Below, one piece after another: positions 26,732-35,897 of a stretch of 64,000 bases of DNA (its first letter is position 1; every line of letters begins with the position of its first letter). Position numbers and translations under genes: made by a program. Source of the DNA: Neobacillus kokaensis (GTDB lineage: Bacteria > Bacillota > Bacilli > Bacillales > Cytobacillaceae); contig NZ_BNDS01000017.1 of NCBI RefSeq assembly GCF_014656545.1, positions 1 to 64,000 of the forward strand, written 5' to 3'. The notes beneath the pieces were generated by a model. It was not told the DNA's origin. It saw only the letters and a list, made by a program, of their open reading frames with translations, and ran no database searches.

Positions 26732-27451
26732 TCAAAATGAAGCCAAAGAACCGTCCCCGTGCTTCGCCATGGCAATACGGAGTCTTTTGATGGCTTGGTG
26801 GTGGAGCTGGGAGATACGTGATTTATGCAGGCCGAATATTTTGCTTACATCAGTGAAGCTTAAGTTTTCAAAGTAGATGAGGGATAGGATGATTTTTTCA
26901 CGTTCTGGTAAGCTGTCGATTAATTCGGCTAGTATTTGTTTTTGCTCCTTTGCTTCAAGCCATTCATCCTGCTTGATGGATTGATGATCTTCGATTTGTT
27001 GAACCGCCGTGTTTTCTTCCTGACTCTTCGGTTGGTCTAATGAGTCTTGGTGAATGAAAGAGAGCTGCATTCGGGTTTGCCCGTATTCTTTCATGCTGAC
27101 GCCCATATACTCGCTCACTTCTTTTGCGGTTGGACGTCTAAGATATGATTGTTCTAATGTCTCCATTGCCTCCCGGTACGTTTTTTCTTTTCGCCGTAAT
27201 GTCCGGGAGACATGGTCCGTTTGCCGTAACCCATCTAAAATTTCGCCACGGATTCGCTGAACGGCATAGGTTTCAAATTTAACTCCCTGAGTTGGGTCAA
27301 ATCGCTTTCCAGCATCCCACAATCCAGTCATTCCAAAAGAGATAAGGTCGTTCTCATCCGCTTGGCTGGACAAGCTTCTCTTCATTTGCGATACAACCCT
27401 ATGAACCAATGGAATATATTGATCGATGACTTCTTCTACATTCCACTCCAA
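26732..27451 (-). CDS. fliA: flagellar sigma-28 factor (FliA/SigD)
   Basis: A 239-residue sigma-70 family factor of the sigma-28 class. Region 2 covers DLISFGMTGLWDAGKRFDPTQGVKFETYAVQRIRGEILDGL, and region 4 has SFTDVSKIFGLHKSRISQLHHQAIKRLR. It reads TAAA / GCCGATAT promoters, several of which are visible in this locus. It is the last gene of the fliM-fliA operon. The final residues MAKHGDGSLASF are encoded by one arm of the dispersed GGGGACGG repeat, so the native C-terminus was probably replaced or extended by repeat insertion. Confidence 0.92.
   Translation of the reverse strand: MEWNVEEVIDQYIPLVHRVVSQMKRSLSSQADENDLISFGMTGLWDAGKRFDPTQGVKFETYAVQRIRGEILDGLRQTDHVSRTLRRKEKTYREAMETLEQSYLRRPTAKEVSEYMGVSMKEYGQTRMQLSFIHQDSLDQPKSQEENTAVQQIEDHQSIKQDEWLEAKEQKQILAELIDSLPEREKIILSLIYFENLSFTDVSKIFGLHKSRISQLHHQAIKRLRIAMAKHGDGSLASF
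26738..26766 (-). repeat. dispersed GGGGACGG repeat arm inside the fliA 3' end
   Basis: The minus strand reads GAAGCACGGGGACGGTTCTT followed by TGGCTTC. It matches the arms of the copies at 26367 and 62752, but here only one arm is present and it is translated as KHGDGSLAS. Confidence 0.65.
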
Positions 27452-27503
27452 TCTATATTCCCCTCTCCTTGGTTTTCTCTTAAATTCAGCAAGACAGTGA
27501 ACA

Positions 27504-28376
27504 TTATGTTATAAATAAGCGTGAAATCGTTCGAATAAATCCCTTCATCCCGCCGTTTTCAGGAACAGCTGCTTCGGCTCCTGTAACAAATCTTTCTGCC
27601 AATCGCTTTAACGTTAACGACACCTGGGATCTTGGATAAGCAAGATAAAACGGCACTTGTATTAAAACCGCCTGCATGACAGCACCATCATCTGGAATGG
27701 CTCCAAAAATGGTAATCTCCTTTTGTAAAAACCGCTGAACCGCAAACTTAAATTTACTTCCAACCTCTACTCCTTCTTTTTGCCGGGAAACTCGGTTTAC
27801 CACCAATTGAAAGGAAATTGTCTTGCTTTTGCTGTGCAGCATTTTCACTACGGAATACGCATCGGCCAGCGCCGTCGGTTCAGGCGTTGTAAGTAAAATG
27901 ACCTCATCGGCCGCAAGATGACATTGCTGCGATTCCGCTGTCAAACCTGCACCGGTATCAATCAAAATCAGATCAGCATAGCCGTGCAGTTTTTCCAGCT
28001 CACGAAAAAAATAATGCCTGTCTTCCTCCCGTAATTGCAGCAGCTCACTCAAGCCTGAACCCCCAGCGATATATTCCAATCCCTTCGGACCTCTTTCCAG
28101 CACACTCCAAATGCTTTTCCGCTCGCGTATCATATCCAGAAGGTGACGCTTCGGTGTCGCCCCCATTAAAATATCTAAGTTGGCCATTCCGATATCAAGA
28201 TCAATCACGACAACCTTTTGCCCAAGATCCATCAGGCTGAGCGCAAAACTTAGAATAAAGTTTGATTTGCCTACCCCTCCTTTTCCGCTTGCCACGGTAA
28301 TCACGCGGGACGTTCGCCTGTGCCCTGAGAGGGAGTTAGATAATTGTCTTAATTGATGTGCTTGATCCTGATTCAT
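27504..28376 (-). CDS. flhG: MinD-like ATPase FlhG
   Basis: A 290-residue ParA/MinD family ATPase that sets flagellar number and position with FlhF. It has the deviant Walker A VASGKGGVGKSNF and switch sequences VIDLDIGMANLD and LILIDTGAG. There are start codons at 28382 and 28376; the second has AGGAG at better spacing. It overlaps the flhF 3' end by about 40 nt and lies 52 nt before fliA. Confidence 0.88.
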   Translation of the reverse strand: MNQDQAHQLRQLSNSLSGHRRTSRVITVASGKGGVGKSNFILSFALSLMDLGQKVVVIDLDIGMANLDILMGATPKRHLLDMIRERKSIWSVLERGPKGLEYIAGGSGLSELLQLREEDRHYFFRELEKLHGYADLILIDTGAGLTAESQQCHLAADEVILLTTPEPTALADAYSVVKMLHSKSKTISFQLVVNRVSRQKEGVEVGSKFKFAVQRFLQKEITIFGAIPDDGAVMQAVLIQVPFYLAYPRSQVSLTLKRLAERFVTGAEAAVPENGGMKGFIRTISRLFIT

Positions 28377-29508
28377 TCTCATCTGCTCCTAGAATCTTTT
28401 TCGCCATAAAAATAGGGTCTGCCTTCATGATATCCTGTGGGACTCCTTGTCCTAAACTGACATATGCTAATGGATATGGATAGTGATACACCATATTGAG
28501 GGCCACACCATAGCAGCTGGTTTCATCCATTTTCGTTAAAATCAGCTTATCAATCGGGACAGCCTTCATTTGATCCACAATTCTGCGCATATCACGCCAG
28601 CGTGTTGTCATACTAAGAACTAAATAATTTTCCTGCGGGACATCATAGCGTAAATATTGATTAATTTCTTCGATATATTCTTCCTCTAAATAATTTCGCC
28701 CGGCGCTGTCCATAAATACGGTATGGCAGCCTTTCAGCCGCTCCATGGCACCTTTTAGCTCACTTGCGTCAGCGACTACTTCTAACGGAACATGTAAAAT
28801 CGATGCATAGGTTTTAAGCTGATCGACCGCGGCAATCCGAAATGTATCAGTCGTCAGCAGTCCAACCTTCTGCCTTTGCTGAAATACCCGTGCCGCCGCC
28901 AGCTTAGCAATTGTGGTTGTCTTGCCAACCCCTGTTGGACCTAATAGCGTGATAAAACAGGCGGATGATACAGAATCCTTCGCGATTCCTTCTTCAAAAA
29001 GCTGTTTGATAATCGTCATAAGCAGCTGCTCGATTTGTAAGTCCGACAAACTCCCTAGGTTTATTTGTTTCATTTGCACTTTTTTCACGATATACCGGAT
29101 GACTTCCTCGTCTACTTCCTGATCCCTTAGATGCAGCACCCATTTTTCCAGCGGCTTCGGTATGCTGTCGGCGACCGAATCATCCTTAAGCAGCGAATGA
29201 AGCAGCGCCTTTACCTCTGACAGCTCCTTCAGGACATCAGGCTGAGAAGGCTGATCAGCATGAACTTCTACACTCGTCTGCTTTGGCTGGCACTCCCATT
29301 TCGACTCAACAAGGGGTTTCACTTCCTCCTGCACCAACGGTTTCGGGGCAGATAAATCAACTGCCGCTACAACTTCCACTCTTTTTTTTCGAAAAAAACC
29401 AGTCCTAACCGGCTTCGTATTTAAAATAAAGGCATTGGTTCCTAGGTCTTGAAAAATCATCGGATATGCTTCCGCTATCGTGTTAACGACATAGGTTTTG
29501 ATCATCAT
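28336..29508 (-). CDS. flhF: SRP-type GTPase FlhF
   Basis: A 390-residue flagellar GTPase with an N-terminal B domain, N domain and G domain: G1 LLGPTGVGKTTTIAKLAA, then LLTTDTFRIAAVDQL and VFMDSAGRN, and TKMDE for base specificity. It directs where flagella are assembled together with FlhG. It overlaps flhA by an ATGA junction. Confidence 0.92.
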   Translation of the reverse strand: MMIKTYVVNTIAEAYPMIFQDLGTNAFILNTKPVRTGFFRKKRVEVVAAVDLSAPKPLVQEEVKPLVESKWECQPKQTSVEVHADQPSQPDVLKELSEVKALLHSLLKDDSVADSIPKPLEKWVLHLRDQEVDEEVIRYIVKKVQMKQINLGSLSDLQIEQLLMTIIKQLFEEGIAKDSVSSACFITLLGPTGVGKTTTIAKLAAARVFQQRQKVGLLTTDTFRIAAVDQLKTYASILHVPLEVVADASELKGAMERLKGCHTVFMDSAGRNYLEEEYIEEINQYLRYDVPQENYLVLSMTTRWRDMRRIVDQMKAVPIDKLILTKMDETSCYGVALNMVYHYPYPLAYVSLGQGVPQDIMKADPIFMAKKILGADENESGSSTSIKTII

Positions 29509-31535
29509 AGATTTACCACTCCAACACTCTGCACTTCGACATTAGGCTCGAGCTCGTTGTAGGAAAGAATCGGAACATCCGCTAATGTACGTTCCATTAG
29601 CTGCCGGACATACATCCTGATTCCTGAGGATGTTAAGATGACCGGACGGATCCCCAGCTGAGCCATTTGTTCCATTTTTTGTGTGAAAGAAAGAATCAAT
29701 TGATTCGAAGATTCCGGATCCATTGTCAAAATATCACCATGCTCGGTCCTCTGAATCGATTCTGCCAGTTTCTTTTCAATTCCGGCACCCACCTGAATTG
29801 CATGTACTACACCGTTTCGTACATACTGCGATGTCAATTGGCGGGCAAGGGCCTGTCTTACGTATTCTGTTAGGATGTCGGGATTTTTTGTGTAAATCGA
29901 ATAATCCGCCAGTGCTTCAAAAATAGATGAAAGACCCTTGATTGAAACATTTTCCTTTAACAGCTTTTGGAGCACCTTTTGAACATCGCCGACAGAAAGC
30001 ACATTAGGAATTAATTCTTCCACCAATGATGGATAAGTTTCTTTCAAATGATTAATTAACTGTGCCGTTTCTTCACGACCTAAAATTTCATGTGCATACT
30101 TACGGATCGTTTCTGATAAATGAGTGCTGACAATCGAAGCAGGATCGATTACGGTATAGCCAAACATTTCCGCCTCATCCTTCTGGTCTTCCGTAATCCA
30201 GAGCGCCGGCAGGCCGAACGTCGGATCAACAGTTTCAATGCCATCAATTCCATGCTCCTCATCACTTGGATTCAACATTAAGAAATGATCCAGCAGGATT
30301 TCCCCTTTTGCGACCTCATTCCCTTTGATTTTAATCACGTACTCATTATGATGAAGCTGGATATTATCACGGATGCGGACAACGGGAACAACAAGACCCA
30401 AATCTAAAGCAATCTGTCTGCGTATCGCGACCACCCGGTCTAATAAATCACCGCCCTGATTGACGTCAGCCAGCATAATCAGGCCAATCCCAAATTCAAA
30501 CTCAATCGGGTCCTCCCGGAGTAAGGCAAACACATTCTCCGGCTTGCGCACTTCTTCGATTTCTTGCTCAGTTTGCGTACTCTCTGCTGCGGCCTCTTGC
30601 TTTGTATGCTTATGCTTAATGCTATAAGCAGCAAAAGCAAGCAGTCCGCCAATTCCCCATGTCAGAAAAATACTGATAGGTGTCACAATGCCAAGCAGGG
30701 CAATACAGACGGCAACGATATACAACAAACTTGGGTAGGACATAAGCTGCTTCGACACATCATCGCCTAGATTCCCGTCTGATGCTGCTCTCGTCACGAT
30801 AATTCCAGTTGCTGTTGAAATTAACAGGGCTGGAATCTGGCTGACAAGCCCGTCCCCAACAGATAACAAGGTAAACGTATTGATGGATTGGGTGACATCC
30901 ATCCCGTGCATTGTCATCCCAATAATGAATCCTCCAATGATATTAATCATTAGGATGATAATGCTGGCAATCGCATCCCCTTTGACGAATTTACTGGCAC
31001 CGTCCATGGAACCATAAAAATCCGCCTCCTGCTCGACTTTTCTTCTTCTAAGGCGGGCTTCCTGATCATTAATCATGCCTGTATTCAAGTCGGCATCAAT
31101 GCTCATTTGCTTTCCCGGCATCGCATCCAAAGTAAAGCGGGCAGCCACTTCCGCGACCCGTTCCGATCCCTTCGTAATCACGATGAATTGAATAATCACC
31201 AAGATTAAGAAGACAACAAAACCAACAACTGTATTGCCGCCCACCACAAAGTTCCCGAACGTTTCGATGACGTTTCCTGCTTTTCCATTCGTCAAAATCA
31301 ACCGTGTACTGGACACGTTCAAGGACAGGCGGAATAGCGTAGTCAGTAGCAGCAAGGAAGGAAAGATGGAAAAATCAAGGGGCTCCCTCGTATTCATCGT
31401 AATTAATAGAATCATAATCGATAAGGATAAATTGAATAAGAGCAAAATATCTAATAAAAATGTCGGTAACGGAATAACCATCATCACGACAATCATGATG
31501 ACCGCGATGAGAACCCCCATATTTTTCATACTCAC
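29505..31535 (-). CDS. flhA: flagellar export gate protein FlhA
   Basis: A 676-residue inner-membrane protein, the major export gate. It has eight predicted N-terminal helices, then the FHIPEP-family cytoplasmic loop (around ITKGSERVAEVAARFTLDAMPGKQMSIDADLN, residues 115-150) and a large C-terminal domain. It starts at a GTG with GGGGGG upstream. It lies 1 nt after flhB. Confidence 0.95.
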   Translation of the reverse strand: MSMKNMGVLIAVIMIVVMMVIPLPTFLLDILLLFNLSLSIMILLITMNTREPLDFSIFPSLLLLTTLFRLSLNVSSTRLILTNGKAGNVIETFGNFVVGGNTVVGFVVFLILVIIQFIVITKGSERVAEVAARFTLDAMPGKQMSIDADLNTGMINDQEARLRRRKVEQEADFYGSMDGASKFVKGDAIASIIILMINIIGGFIIGMTMHGMDVTQSINTFTLLSVGDGLVSQIPALLISTATGIIVTRAASDGNLGDDVSKQLMSYPSLLYIVAVCIALLGIVTPISIFLTWGIGGLLAFAAYSIKHKHTKQEAAAESTQTEQEIEEVRKPENVFALLREDPIEFEFGIGLIMLADVNQGGDLLDRVVAIRRQIALDLGLVVPVVRIRDNIQLHHNEYVIKIKGNEVAKGEILLDHFLMLNPSDEEHGIDGIETVDPTFGLPALWITEDQKDEAEMFGYTVIDPASIVSTHLSETIRKYAHEILGREETAQLINHLKETYPSLVEELIPNVLSVGDVQKVLQKLLKENVSIKGLSSIFEALADYSIYTKNPDILTEYVRQALARQLTSQYVRNGVVHAIQVGAGIEKKLAESIQRTEHGDILTMDPESSNQLILSFTQKMEQMAQLGIRPVILTSSGIRMYVRQLMERTLADVPILSYNELEPNVEVQSVGVVNL

Positions 31536-31536
31536 G

Positions 31537-32631
31537 TTAAATCCCCCCCTGCTTGTTTAATGTCCCTTTGACTTTATAAACATAGGCCAGAACTTCGGCG
31601 ACTGCTTTAAACAGCTCTTCCGGTATTTCTTCACCAATCTCGACATTAGCATATAATGTTCGGGCTAACGGTTTGTTTTCCATGATGACAACCCGGTGTT
31701 CTTTCGCTATTTCCTTTATTTTGTGCGCTAAATAATCCGCACCCTTGGCGACCACAACGGGCACCTGTGTTTTTCCTGCCTCATAGGCAATCGCCACAGC
31801 AAAATGGGTAGGATTTGTGACTACCACCTGGGCACGAGGGACATCCTGCATCATCCTGCTGCTTGAAATCTGCCGTTGTTTTTCCTTGATTTTATGTTTA
31901 ATTAACGGGTCGCCCTCCGACTTTTTATATTCATCTTTGATGTCTTGCTTCGACATACGCAGGTTCTTTGCATGATCAAACCGCTGATAAACCAAGTCAG
32001 CAACGGCAAGGACCAGATAAGCAGCCGAAATGACTATTCCCAGTTTCACAGTAAGCGACCCAAGAAACGCTGCCAGCCGGAGCGGTTCCATTTGCGGCAT
32101 TTTCAATAAAACCGGTTTTTGCTGCCAAAGAAAGAGGCTCGCCACCGTAATAATCACTACCAGCTTTAAAATCGACTTGATGAATTCAACCAATGTGCGG
32201 GCTGAAAACAACCGCTTAGCACCCTCGACAGGATTGATTTTTTTCAAATCCATTTTGATTGCTTCCGTCGAAACGAGAAAACCGACCTGCGCCAGAGTTG
32301 AGGCAAAACCGCCAAACCAAGCAATCGCAATGACAGGCGCTGCAATCAACACACTGTCCTTTAAAATGGTAACGAACAAGAGTGTTACGGATGAGAGATT
32401 CAGGTCAATGACCAGCCCATCGCTAAAACCATGACGAAATACATGCAATAGCTGTTCCGCAGCCCTTCCACCGTAAAAAGATAGGAAAGAAAACGCACTT
32501 AACAGTACTATGGCATTGGATAAATCGGTACTTTTGGCAACCTGCCCCTTTTTCCGTGCTTCTTTCTTTTTTTGGGGTGTCGCCTTCTCAGTTTTTTCAG
32601 CAAATAATTGTAAATCTAATGATAAGTACAT
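31537..32631 (-). CDS. flhB: flagellar export switch protein FlhB
   Basis: A 364-residue export component with four helices and the self-cleaving NPTH motif (VVVTNPTHFAVAI), which controls the switch from rod/hook to filament substrates. The N-terminus LQLFAEKTEKATPQKKKEARKKGQ is conserved in form. I chose ATG 32631, with AAAGGA upstream; a GTG 24 nt earlier overlaps fliR more closely and is less likely. Confidence 0.93.
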   Translation of the reverse strand: MYLSLDLQLFAEKTEKATPQKKKEARKKGQVAKSTDLSNAIVLLSAFSFLSFYGGRAAEQLLHVFRHGFSDGLVIDLNLSSVTLLFVTILKDSVLIAAPVIAIAWFGGFASTLAQVGFLVSTEAIKMDLKKINPVEGAKRLFSARTLVEFIKSILKLVVIITVASLFLWQQKPVLLKMPQMEPLRLAAFLGSLTVKLGIVISAAYLVLAVADLVYQRFDHAKNLRMSKQDIKDEYKKSEGDPLIKHKIKEKQRQISSSRMMQDVPRAQVVVTNPTHFAVAIAYEAGKTQVPVVVAKGADYLAHKIKEIAKEHRVVIMENKPLARTLYANVEIGEEIPEELFKAVAEVLAYVYKVKGTLNKQGGI

Positions 32632-32644
32632 GTGAATGGTTCCT

Positions 32645-33418
32645 TTACGCCCCAAGTATCTGTAACATTTGCTCCAATGAATGAACCATAGTTTGAACGA
32701 GTTTTTCCATTACGATCAAAAAGACCGGCATAAAGACAAACAAAACGATAAAATGGACGGCCATTTTAATTGGGATTCCAATAACAAACAGGTTCATTTG
32801 CGGGACCGTTTTAGCTAAAATCCCGAGTGCAATATCCACTAAAAACAAGGTGCCGACAAACGGAGATGCGATTAAAATTGCGATCCAGAACAGATTCTTC
32901 ATTATCATCAGCGACAAAGTAACAAGATTCTCAGAAACTGCAGCAGGCAGCATCGACTGAATCGGAATCCACTCATAGCTTGCCAGAATTCCTCTTATTA
33001 AAAGTTGATGACCATCAATGGACAAGAAAAAGAGCAAAGCCAAGACATAAAAGAACCTGCCTGTTTGCGGCTCTTGAATGCCGGTTTGCGGATTAAACAT
33101 CATTGCCATCGCAAAGCCGCTTTGCAAATCAATTAAGCTGCCCGCGAGCTGGACCGCATATAACAGCATTGCGGTAAAAAATCCCAAGCTTAACCCAACA
33201 AGCATTTCTTTTAACACAAGCAAAAGATAGAGTCCGTCCATTTCGATTCCCTGTTCCGGCTGCATTACCGCCCCAACAAAAATAGAGAAGCACATCGCCA
33301 TGCCCCATTTAAAGGCGGCCGGCACCTGCCGCTCCATCCATATTGGCGCTGCCGCAAAGAAACAGGCTAACCTTACAAACACCAGTAAAAATAACGGAAT
33401 ATGTGTAAAAATCGCCAT
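32645..33418 (-). CDS. fliR: flagellar export protein FliR
   Basis: A 257-residue membrane protein with six predicted helices and a typical FliR pattern (QLAGSLIDLQSGFAMAMMFNPQTG). It forms the export gate core with FliP and FliQ. It lies 4 nt after fliQ. Confidence 0.93.
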   Translation of the reverse strand: MAIFTHIPLFLLVFVRLACFFAAAPIWMERQVPAAFKWGMAMCFSIFVGAVMQPEQGIEMDGLYLLLVLKEMLVGLSLGFFTAMLLYAVQLAGSLIDLQSGFAMAMMFNPQTGIQEPQTGRFFYVLALLFFLSIDGHQLLIRGILASYEWIPIQSMLPAAVSENLVTLSLMIMKNLFWIAILIASPFVGTLFLVDIALGILAKTVPQMNLFVIGIPIKMAVHFIVLFVFMPVFLIVMEKLVQTMVHSLEQMLQILGA

Positions 33419-33422
33419 GGCC

Positions 33423-33692
33423 CTACCCGATAAAACGCGTCAAATCAGCTAGTATATTTCGCGTAAAATCAACAAGATGCGTCAGCATCCAAGGACCGAA
33501 AAAGAGCAAGCTGGCAAAAACAGCGATAATCTTCGGTGCAAACGAAAGTGTCTGTTCTTGGATTTGCGTAATCGCTTGAAAAATACTGATAATCAGTCCG
33601 ACCGCTAAAGCTACACCAAGAATTGGTGCCAATACGATAATCGTTAAGTAGATGGAGCTTTGGGCAAGCCCCATAATGCTGTCTGGTGTCAT
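33423..33692 (-). CDS. fliQ: flagellar export protein FliQ
   Basis: An 89-residue protein with two membrane helices and the family feature QEQTLSFAPKI. It has AAGGAG before the ATG. The gene order fliP-fliQ-fliR-flhB-flhA is that of Bacillus. Confidence 0.93.
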   Translation of the reverse strand: MTPDSIMGLAQSSIYLTIIVLAPILGVALAVGLIISIFQAITQIQEQTLSFAPKIIAVFASLLFFGPWMLTHLVDFTRNILADLTRFIG

Positions 33693-33703
33693 ATGATTAC
33701 TCC

Positions 33704-34456
33704 TTATTTAAAGCTCGCGAACAACGATTGTACGACCAAGTGCCATCCATCTACCAGGATAAACAGCAAAATTTTAAAAGGCAGTGAAATGAGCGACGGT
33801 GGCACCATCATCATGCCCATCGCCATCAGCACGCTTGCAACAATCATGTCAATAATCATAAATGGAACAAAAATTAAAAAGCCCATTTGAAACGCCGTTT
33901 TCAGTTCACTGATGGCAAACGCTGGAACCAAAGCTGTCAGCGGAATCTCTTGCACCGAATCGATGTTTTTCGTGTTTCTGTACTCCAAAAACAGCTTTAA
34001 GTCACTTTCACGGGTTTGTTTGGCCATAAACTCCTTCATCGGTGCAGCTGCTTTTTTCGCAGCCTGTTCCTGGCTCAGCTCTCCTGCTAAAAAAGGCTTT
34101 AGCGCCTGTTGATTAACCTCATGAAAGGTTGGCCCCATGATAAAAAAGGTCAGAATGATACTCAGCCCCATAATCACTTGGTTCGGCGGCATTTGCTGTG
34201 TGCCAAGCGCCGAGCGGACAAATGAAAGCACAATCGCAATCCTCGTAAACGAGGTCATTAATAGAAGAATGCTTGGTGCAACCGATAAAATCGTGAGAAG
34301 AATGATTAATTGAATCGATATGGCCGTACCTTCTGTATCTCCCGAACCGCCCGTATCAAAATGAATGCCTGGGAGAACGGATGAGTTAGGTTCGGCAAAA
34401 ACCGTATATTGTCCTAAAAAGAATAATAATGGTGTCAGAAGGATCAGCTTTTTCAT
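33704..34456 (-). CDS. fliP: flagellar export protein FliP
   Basis: A 250-residue protein with a cleavable signal peptide (MKKLILLTPLLFFLGQYTVFA) and about four helices. It has FliP signatures SFTRIAIVLSFVRSALGTQQ and DMIVASVLMAMGM. I start it at ATG 34456 (AAGGAG upstream, ATGA overlap with fliO). A longer in-frame reading to 34585 overlaps fliO and is not supported. Confidence 0.93.
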   Translation of the reverse strand: MKKLILLTPLLFFLGQYTVFAEPNSSVLPGIHFDTGGSGDTEGTAISIQLIILLTILSVAPSILLLMTSFTRIAIVLSFVRSALGTQQMPPNQVIMGLSIILTFFIMGPTFHEVNQQALKPFLAGELSQEQAAKKAAAPMKEFMAKQTRESDLKLFLEYRNTKNIDSVQEIPLTALVPAFAISELKTAFQMGFLIFVPFMIIDMIVASVLMAMGMMMVPPSLISLPFKILLFILVDGWHLVVQSLFASFK

Positions 34457-35052
34457 GGACGGTCTCCTTCTTTCACCGGTCGATCCTTTAGATGTTTCGT
34501 GTCTCCGGATTGTACTTCTTTTAACTTTTTTAAAAGAAGCTCGTCCCACTTTTCCTGTGAGCTCTTCTTCAGCTGCGACCCCCATTTGGAAACCGTATCG
34601 AGCGGTTTTTCTGCCATCGTTTCAAGAAGCCTGCGCTGTTCCTCGCCGGGAGGAATCGTGCGAATCAAATTGACTTCTTCTCCTACCCCTAGAATGTATA
34701 AAGTATCCCCTATCATCACCATTTGCAGTGAGCGGTTTTTTCCAAGCGAATGTCCGCCAAGCGAATGAAACGGTCCGCCGCCCCCGTACATTCCTGATTT
34801 CTTAGAAAGATATTTTAAGACAATAAAAAGCAGGACTAATATTAATAGGAAGGAACCGATAAATTTAAAGGCATATGGTACGATTGACGGATTTTGAAGG
34901 TCAGGATTTTGTCCTGTGGTCTTCTCTTTCGCCGGAGATTTTTCGAATTGCTCATACACGGTTCCTTCCTTTGCCTGAACCGCTGATAGCGGCAGCAAGG
35001 AGATAAGAAGACTAACCATAATGATGCCGAGCCATTTTTTCCATGTATGCAC
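34453..35052 (-). CDS. fliO: flagellar export protein FliO (FliZ type)
   Basis: A 199-residue protein with a signal peptide, a Pro/Lys-rich outside segment, a membrane helix at about residues 65-85 (FKFIGSFLLILVLLFIVLKYL) and the FliO cytoplasmic domain (GKNRSLQMVMIGDTLYILGVGEEVNLI). I prefer GTG at 35052, with GAGAGGG 9 nt upstream; a GTG at 35070 overlapping the fliN2 stop is an alternative. Confidence 0.85.
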   Translation of the reverse strand: MHTWKKWLGIIMVSLLISLLPLSAVQAKEGTVYEQFEKSPAKEKTTGQNPDLQNPSIVPYAFKFIGSFLLILVLLFIVLKYLSKKSGMYGGGGPFHSLGGHSLGKNRSLQMVMIGDTLYILGVGEEVNLIRTIPPGEEQRRLLETMAEKPLDTVSKWGSQLKKSSQEKWDELLLKKLKEVQSGDTKHLKDRPVKEGDRP

Positions 35053-35066
35053 GTGATACGTCCCTC

Positions 35067-35411
35067 TCACTTAATTTTTTTCTCTATTTCCTGGTCGGAT
35101 ACTACATCCGTAATCCGGATGGCAAATTTGTCATCCATGACAACGACTTCGCCGACAGCAATAGATTGCTTGTTGACAAGCACATCCACGTATTCACCGG
35201 CAAGTTTATCTAAACCAATGACCGAGCCGGCTTGCAGCTGCAGAATCTCTCTAACTGTTTTTTGGCTTCTGCCTAATTCAAATGAAACTTGAAGGGAAAC
35301 ATCTGTTAATAGTTGAATTTGTTTTTTTCCAGGAGCAGTAAGCGGCTGATCCGCTAATGGAGCAAATTGCACCGACTGCACCGCTCCGTATCCGGTTCTT
35401 TGGTCCTTCAT
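35067..35411 (-). CDS. fliN: FliN-type flagellar switch protein, second paralogue
   Basis: A 114-residue protein with a single SpoA/FliN C-terminal domain (LQVSFELGRSQKTVREILQLQAGSVIGLDKLAGEYVDVLVNKQSIAVGEVVVMDDKFAIRI region). It has no CheY-binding motif at its N-terminus. It sits between fliJ and fliO, where B. subtilis has fliK-flgD-flgE, fliL, fliM and fliY. A second FliN-like gene is at 42538-42912, so the C-ring may use two kinds of FliN. Confidence 0.85.
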   Translation of the reverse strand: MKDQRTGYGAVQSVQFAPLADQPLTAPGKKQIQLLTDVSLQVSFELGRSQKTVREILQLQAGSVIGLDKLAGEYVDVLVNKQSIAVGEVVVMDDKFAIRITDVVSDQEIEKKIK

Positions 35412-35450
35412 AGTAAACCGTCCTTTCAATGGGAAATCAGCGCGAATAAT

Positions 35451-35897
35451 TTAGGATGAAAACTGCTGATGGAAGTAGCGAATCGCGGCCATCTCATCCA
35501 TCGCATCCTGCTCGATTTTTTTCTGGAGCTGGTTGTATTTCTCAAACGCCTTGTCCCGCAAATGATGCCACGTTTTTTCCTCCTGCTGTTTGGCTAACAG
35601 CTCAGCTTGCATACTTATGATATCCTCGTCGATTTGACGGAGTTGTTCCTCCAGGTCTGCGGCCATCCGGGTTAAATAGTTTTGATATTCATTTCGTTGC
35701 TGAATGTCTGCAATTGAAATCTGTCTGTTGGCAGAGTCCATCTGTGAGAGAAGCTCTTTGCGCTTCAAATCAATAGAATGAAACCTCTCCATAACCGCTT
35801 CTCTTTTTCTGACGATTACGCTCATTTCTAAAAGAGCCTGGTCTTTTTCTTTTTCTTTCAGGTTTAAAATATGCTTATATGGAAAATGAAAAGTCAT
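35451..35897 (-). CDS. fliJ: flagellar export chaperone FliJ
   Basis: A 148-residue protein that is almost entirely charged coiled coil (about residues 10-140), as expected for FliJ, the FliI-associated export factor. The start is ATG 35897, overlapping the fliI stop (TGATG). Identification rests on position right after fliI and the coiled-coil pattern. Confidence 0.85.
   Translation of the reverse strand: MTFHFPYKHILNLKEKEKDQALLEMSVIVRKREAVMERFHSIDLKRKELLSQMDSANRQISIADIQQRNEYQNYLTRMAADLEEQLRQIDEDIISMQAELLAKQQEEKTWHHLRDKAFEKYNQLQKKIEQDAMDEMAAIRYFHQQFSS

Noticed and set aside
34457-34585. N-terminal extension of FliP
   Set aside because: It is an out-of-frame reading of the fliO 3' end; ATG 34456 has a good ribosome site and the ATGA junction.
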